A stretch of DNA of 64,000 nt, from contig CAVSKB010000011.1 in NCBI GenBank assembly GCA_963728295.1, forward strand, positions 496,001-560,000, read 5' to 3'. The stretch is from DATJKD01 sp963728295. GTDB taxonomy: Bacteria; Pseudomonadota; Gammaproteobacteria; Steroidobacterales; Steroidobacteraceae. This document shows, one piece after another, positions 62,019 to 64,000 of this stretch. The notes beneath the pieces were generated by a model. That model was not told the DNA's origin, did no database searches, and saw only the letters and a list, made by a program, of their open reading frames with translations. The first letter of the stretch is position 1. The number at the start of each line of letters is the position of its first letter. A program made the translations under genes and the position numbers.

Positions 62019-63068
62019 ATGCTGCGCAGCGAGTTCGCGTACGACCTTCCCGACGAGTTGATCGCGCGCTATCCCTGTGAACGGCGCTGCGACAGCCGGC
62101 TGCTTCATCTTGACGGTAACGCGGGCACGATCGTCGATCGGAACTTCACCGATCTGCCCGCGCTGCTGCGCAAGGGCGACCTGCTCGTCTTCAACGACAC
62201 CCGCGTGCTGCCCGCGCGGCTGCATGGAGTCAAGGACAGCGGCGGGCGCATCGAGCTGTTGCTCGAGCGCGTTGTCGATACGCACCGTGTCCTGGCGCAG
62301 CTTCGCGCCAGCAAGCCGCCGCGCCCAGGCTCGGGGCTCATGCTCGCGGGGGAACATCGCGCCATCGTGGCGGGTCGGCGTGACGAATTCTGGGAGGTCC
62401 GCTTCGAGGACGAGGCGCTGGCGGTCTTCGAACGGCACGGCGAGATCCCGCTGCCGCCCTATCTTCACCGCGCCGCCGAGGCGATCGACCGCGAGCGCTA
62501 TCAGACGGTCTATGCGCGGGTGCCGGGCGCCGTGGCGGCGCCGACCGCGGGTCTGCATTTCGACGCTGCCCTGCTCGAACGCTGTACCGCCGCGGGGATC
62601 TCCGCCGCGCATCTGACGCTGCACGTGGGTGCGGGCACGTTTCAGCCGGTGCGCGCGGACGAGCTCGATGCGCACCACATGCATTCCGAGGTGATGAGCG
62701 TTTCGGCGGCGCTCTGCGCGCAGGTCGCGAAGGCACGGGGTCAGGGTGGCCGGGTCATCGCGGTCGGCACGACCAGCGTGCGCGCCCTCGAGTCCGCCGC
62801 CGCTGGCGGTAAGCTGGCGCCGCATGAGGGCGAGACGCGACTCTTCATCCGGCCCGGTCATCGCTTTCGGGTGGTCGACGCCCTGCTGACGAACTTCCAT
62901 CTGCCGGAATCGAGTCTGCTCATGCTGGTGTGCGCCTTCGCCGGGCGCCAGCGCGTGCTGAACGCATACCGGCATGCGGTCGGCAACCGGTATCGATTCT
63001 TCAGCTACGGCGACGCGATGTTCGTCGAGCCGGACCGCGTTGCGATCGCGCCGCGGGATCCCCCATGA
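62019..63068 (+). CDS. queA: tRNA preQ1(34) S-adenosylmethionine ribosyltransferase-isomerase
   Basis: A 349-residue QueA, which adds the cyclopentene precursor to preQ1 at tRNA position 34 using the ribosyl part of S-adenosylmethionine, giving epoxyqueuosine. Diagnostic blocks are FAYDLPDELIARYP, LLVFNDTRVLPARL, VAAPTAGLHFD, HVGAGTFQPVR and GHRFRVVDALLTNFHLPESSLLML. The length is normal. Its stop overlaps the ATG of tgt by 4 bases, the usual queA-tgt operon. Confidence 0.95.
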   Translation: MLRSEFAYDLPDELIARYPCERRCDSRLLHLDGNAGTIVDRNFTDLPALLRKGDLLVFNDTRVLPARLHGVKDSGGRIELLLERVVDTHRVLAQLRASKPPRPGSGLMLAGEHRAIVAGRRDEFWEVRFEDEALAVFERHGEIPLPPYLHRAAEAIDRERYQTVYARVPGAVAAPTAGLHFDAALLERCTAAGISAAHLTLHVGAGTFQPVRADELDAHHMHSEVMSVSAALCAQVAKARGQGGRVIAVGTTSVRALESAAAGGKLAPHEGETRLFIRPGHRFRVVDALLTNFHLPESSLLMLVCAFAGRQRVLNAYRHAVGNRYRFFSYGDAMFVEPDRVAIAPRDPP

Positions 63069-64000
63069 ACTTCGAGCTGCTGACGCAGGACGGCCGGGCC
63101 CGGCGCGGCCGGCTCGGTCTTGCCCGCGGGACCGTGGAGACGCCCGCCTTCATGCCGGTCGGCACGTACGGAACCGTCAAGGCCATGACGCCCGAGGAGC
63201 TCAAGGGTCTCGGGGCGCAGATCGTGCTCGGAAACACCTTTCACCTGATGCTGCGCCCGGGACCCGAGGTGATCGCCGCGCACGGCGGGCTGCATCGGTT
63301 CATGAACTGGCCGGGGCCGATACTCACCGACTCCGGCGGATTCCAGGTATGGAGTCTTGCGGAGCTGCGCAAGCTCACGGAGGAGGGCGTGCGGTTCCGT
63401 TCACCCGTCAACGGCGACCCGTTGCTGCTGACGCCGGAGAGCTCGATCGCGGTGCAGACCGCACTCGATGCCGACGTCGTGATGGTGTTCGACGAATGCA
63501 CGCCGTACCCGGCCAGCGAGACCGTCGCTCGAGACTCGATGGAGCTGTCGGCGCGCTGGGCGGCACGGAGCCGGTCCGAGTTCGATCGTCTGGGCAATGC
63601 GAACGCGCTCTTCGGGATCGTGCAGGGCGGAACGTGGCTTTCGCTCCGCGCCGCCTCGCTCGAATCGCTGACCGGCATCCGGTTCGACGGCTATGCGATC
63701 GGCGGCCTTGCGGTCGGCGAGCCGGCCGAAGAGCGCGAGTCCGTGCTCGAGGCACTCGACCCGCTGATGCCCGCCGATCGACCCCGGTACCTGATGGGGG
63801 TCGGCACGCCGGCCGACATCGTCCGGGCCGTGGCGCGCGGCATCGACATGTTCGACTGCGTCATGCCGACGCGGAACGCGCGCAACGGTCACCTGTTCAC
63901 TACCGCCGGAGTCGTCCGGATACGCAACTCCGCGCATCAGACGGACCTGGGACCGCTCGACCCGGGCTGCGATTGCTATGCCTGTCGGCACTACAGCCGC
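63065..64000 (+). CDS. tgt: tRNA-guanine transglycosylase, cut by window end
   Basis: The first 312 residues of Tgt, which exchanges guanine for preQ1 at position 34 of tRNAs. Visible are FMPVGTYGTVKAMTPEEL, LTDSGGFQVWSL with a catalytic-region Asp, GIVQGG, the catalytic DCVMPTRNARNG and the start of the zinc site, DCYACRHYSR. The frame is open to the last base; the protein normally has about 375 residues, so the rest lies outside. It is translationally coupled to queA. Confidence 0.95.
   Translation, partial: MNFELLTQDGRARRGRLGLARGTVETPAFMPVGTYGTVKAMTPEELKGLGAQIVLGNTFHLMLRPGPEVIAAHGGLHRFMNWPGPILTDSGGFQVWSLAELRKLTEEGVRFRSPVNGDPLLLTPESSIAVQTALDADVVMVFDECTPYPASETVARDSMELSARWAARSRSEFDRLGNANALFGIVQGGTWLSLRAASLESLTGIRFDGYAIGGLAVGEPAEERESVLEALDPLMPADRPRYLMGVGTPADIVRAVARGIDMFDCVMPTRNARNGHLFTTAGVVRIRNSAHQTDLGPLDPGCDCYACRHYSR

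Noticed and set aside
1..64000. CRISPR arrays, transposases, restriction or defence genes
   Set aside because: None was found on reading either strand; no regularly spaced repeats and no terminal inverted repeats were seen.

Overview
The window looks like a high-GC proteobacterial chromosome, most likely a gammaproteobacterium. The support is the housekeeping right flank (xerD, a DsbC-type isomerase, a 7Fe ferredoxin, tRNA-Leu(CAA), queA-tgt) next to a very large set of acyl-CoA catabolic genes, of the kind found in steroid-, terpenoid- and hydrocarbon-degrading Nevskiales or Steroidobacterales-like bacteria. The family-level placement is inference. No prophage, transposase, CRISPR array or plasmid function was seen. 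No stretch of 300 bases or more lacks a gene; the intergenic spaces are short promoter regions, and the informative ones are listed as features.

Positions 1 to about 50.4 kb form a catabolic island. It holds eight acyl-CoA dehydrogenase (ACAD) genes, three crotonases, two hot-dog (MaoC) hydratase units (one fused, one split in two genes), seven short-chain dehydrogenases (SDRs), three acyl-CoA or acetoacetyl-CoA ligases, two thiolases, an HMG-CoA-synthase/OB-fold protein, a double CaiB/BaiF CoA-transferase, a phosphotransferase of the ACAD10/11-LvaA type, an aldehyde dehydrogenase, several MDR alcohol/quinone oxidoreductases, two GSTs, an aldo/keto reductase, an LLM-type flavin oxidoreductase and a Rieske ring-hydroxylating oxygenase. 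Together they could activate an alicyclic or branched acid to its CoA ester, dehydrogenate, hydrate and oxidise it repeatedly, and cleave it thiolytically.

The most distinctive locus is 41.7-45.0 kb. A MarR regulator is divergent from a membrane protein whose soluble part resembles linalool dehydratase/isomerase (a CEP motif, then Cys-Asn nine residues on), and the stop of that gene overlaps a SCO1/SenC gene. This suggests terpenoid alcohol metabolism and is the best candidate for an undescribed system here.

A second theme is damage: at least eleven genes between 1 and 50.4 kb carry apparent single-base frameshifts or a lost stop, many in runs of two or three identical bases. The twelve protein genes from 50.5 kb onwards are intact (the last is cut only by the window edge). 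Either the assembly is indel-prone there or the island is decaying; the sequence alone cannot decide. One SDR also has a real internal deletion.

Regulation: a CTAGCG(C/T)AC-like motif recurs at promoters of the island; a perfect 20-bp palindrome lies between a GST and an MDR gene; a palindrome sits at the MarR/LDI-like promoter; a duplicated TetR-type site lies between a TetR gene and icmF.

The right part (50.5-64 kb) holds TetR, fused isobutyryl-CoA-mutase-like IcmF, PlsC-type acyltransferase, XerD, DsbC, ferredoxin, Nudix hydrolase, tRNA-Leu, an L,D-transpeptidase-like protein, an ECF sigma / zinc anti-sigma / PDZ envelope module, and queA-tgt for queuosine tRNA modification (tgt runs off the window).
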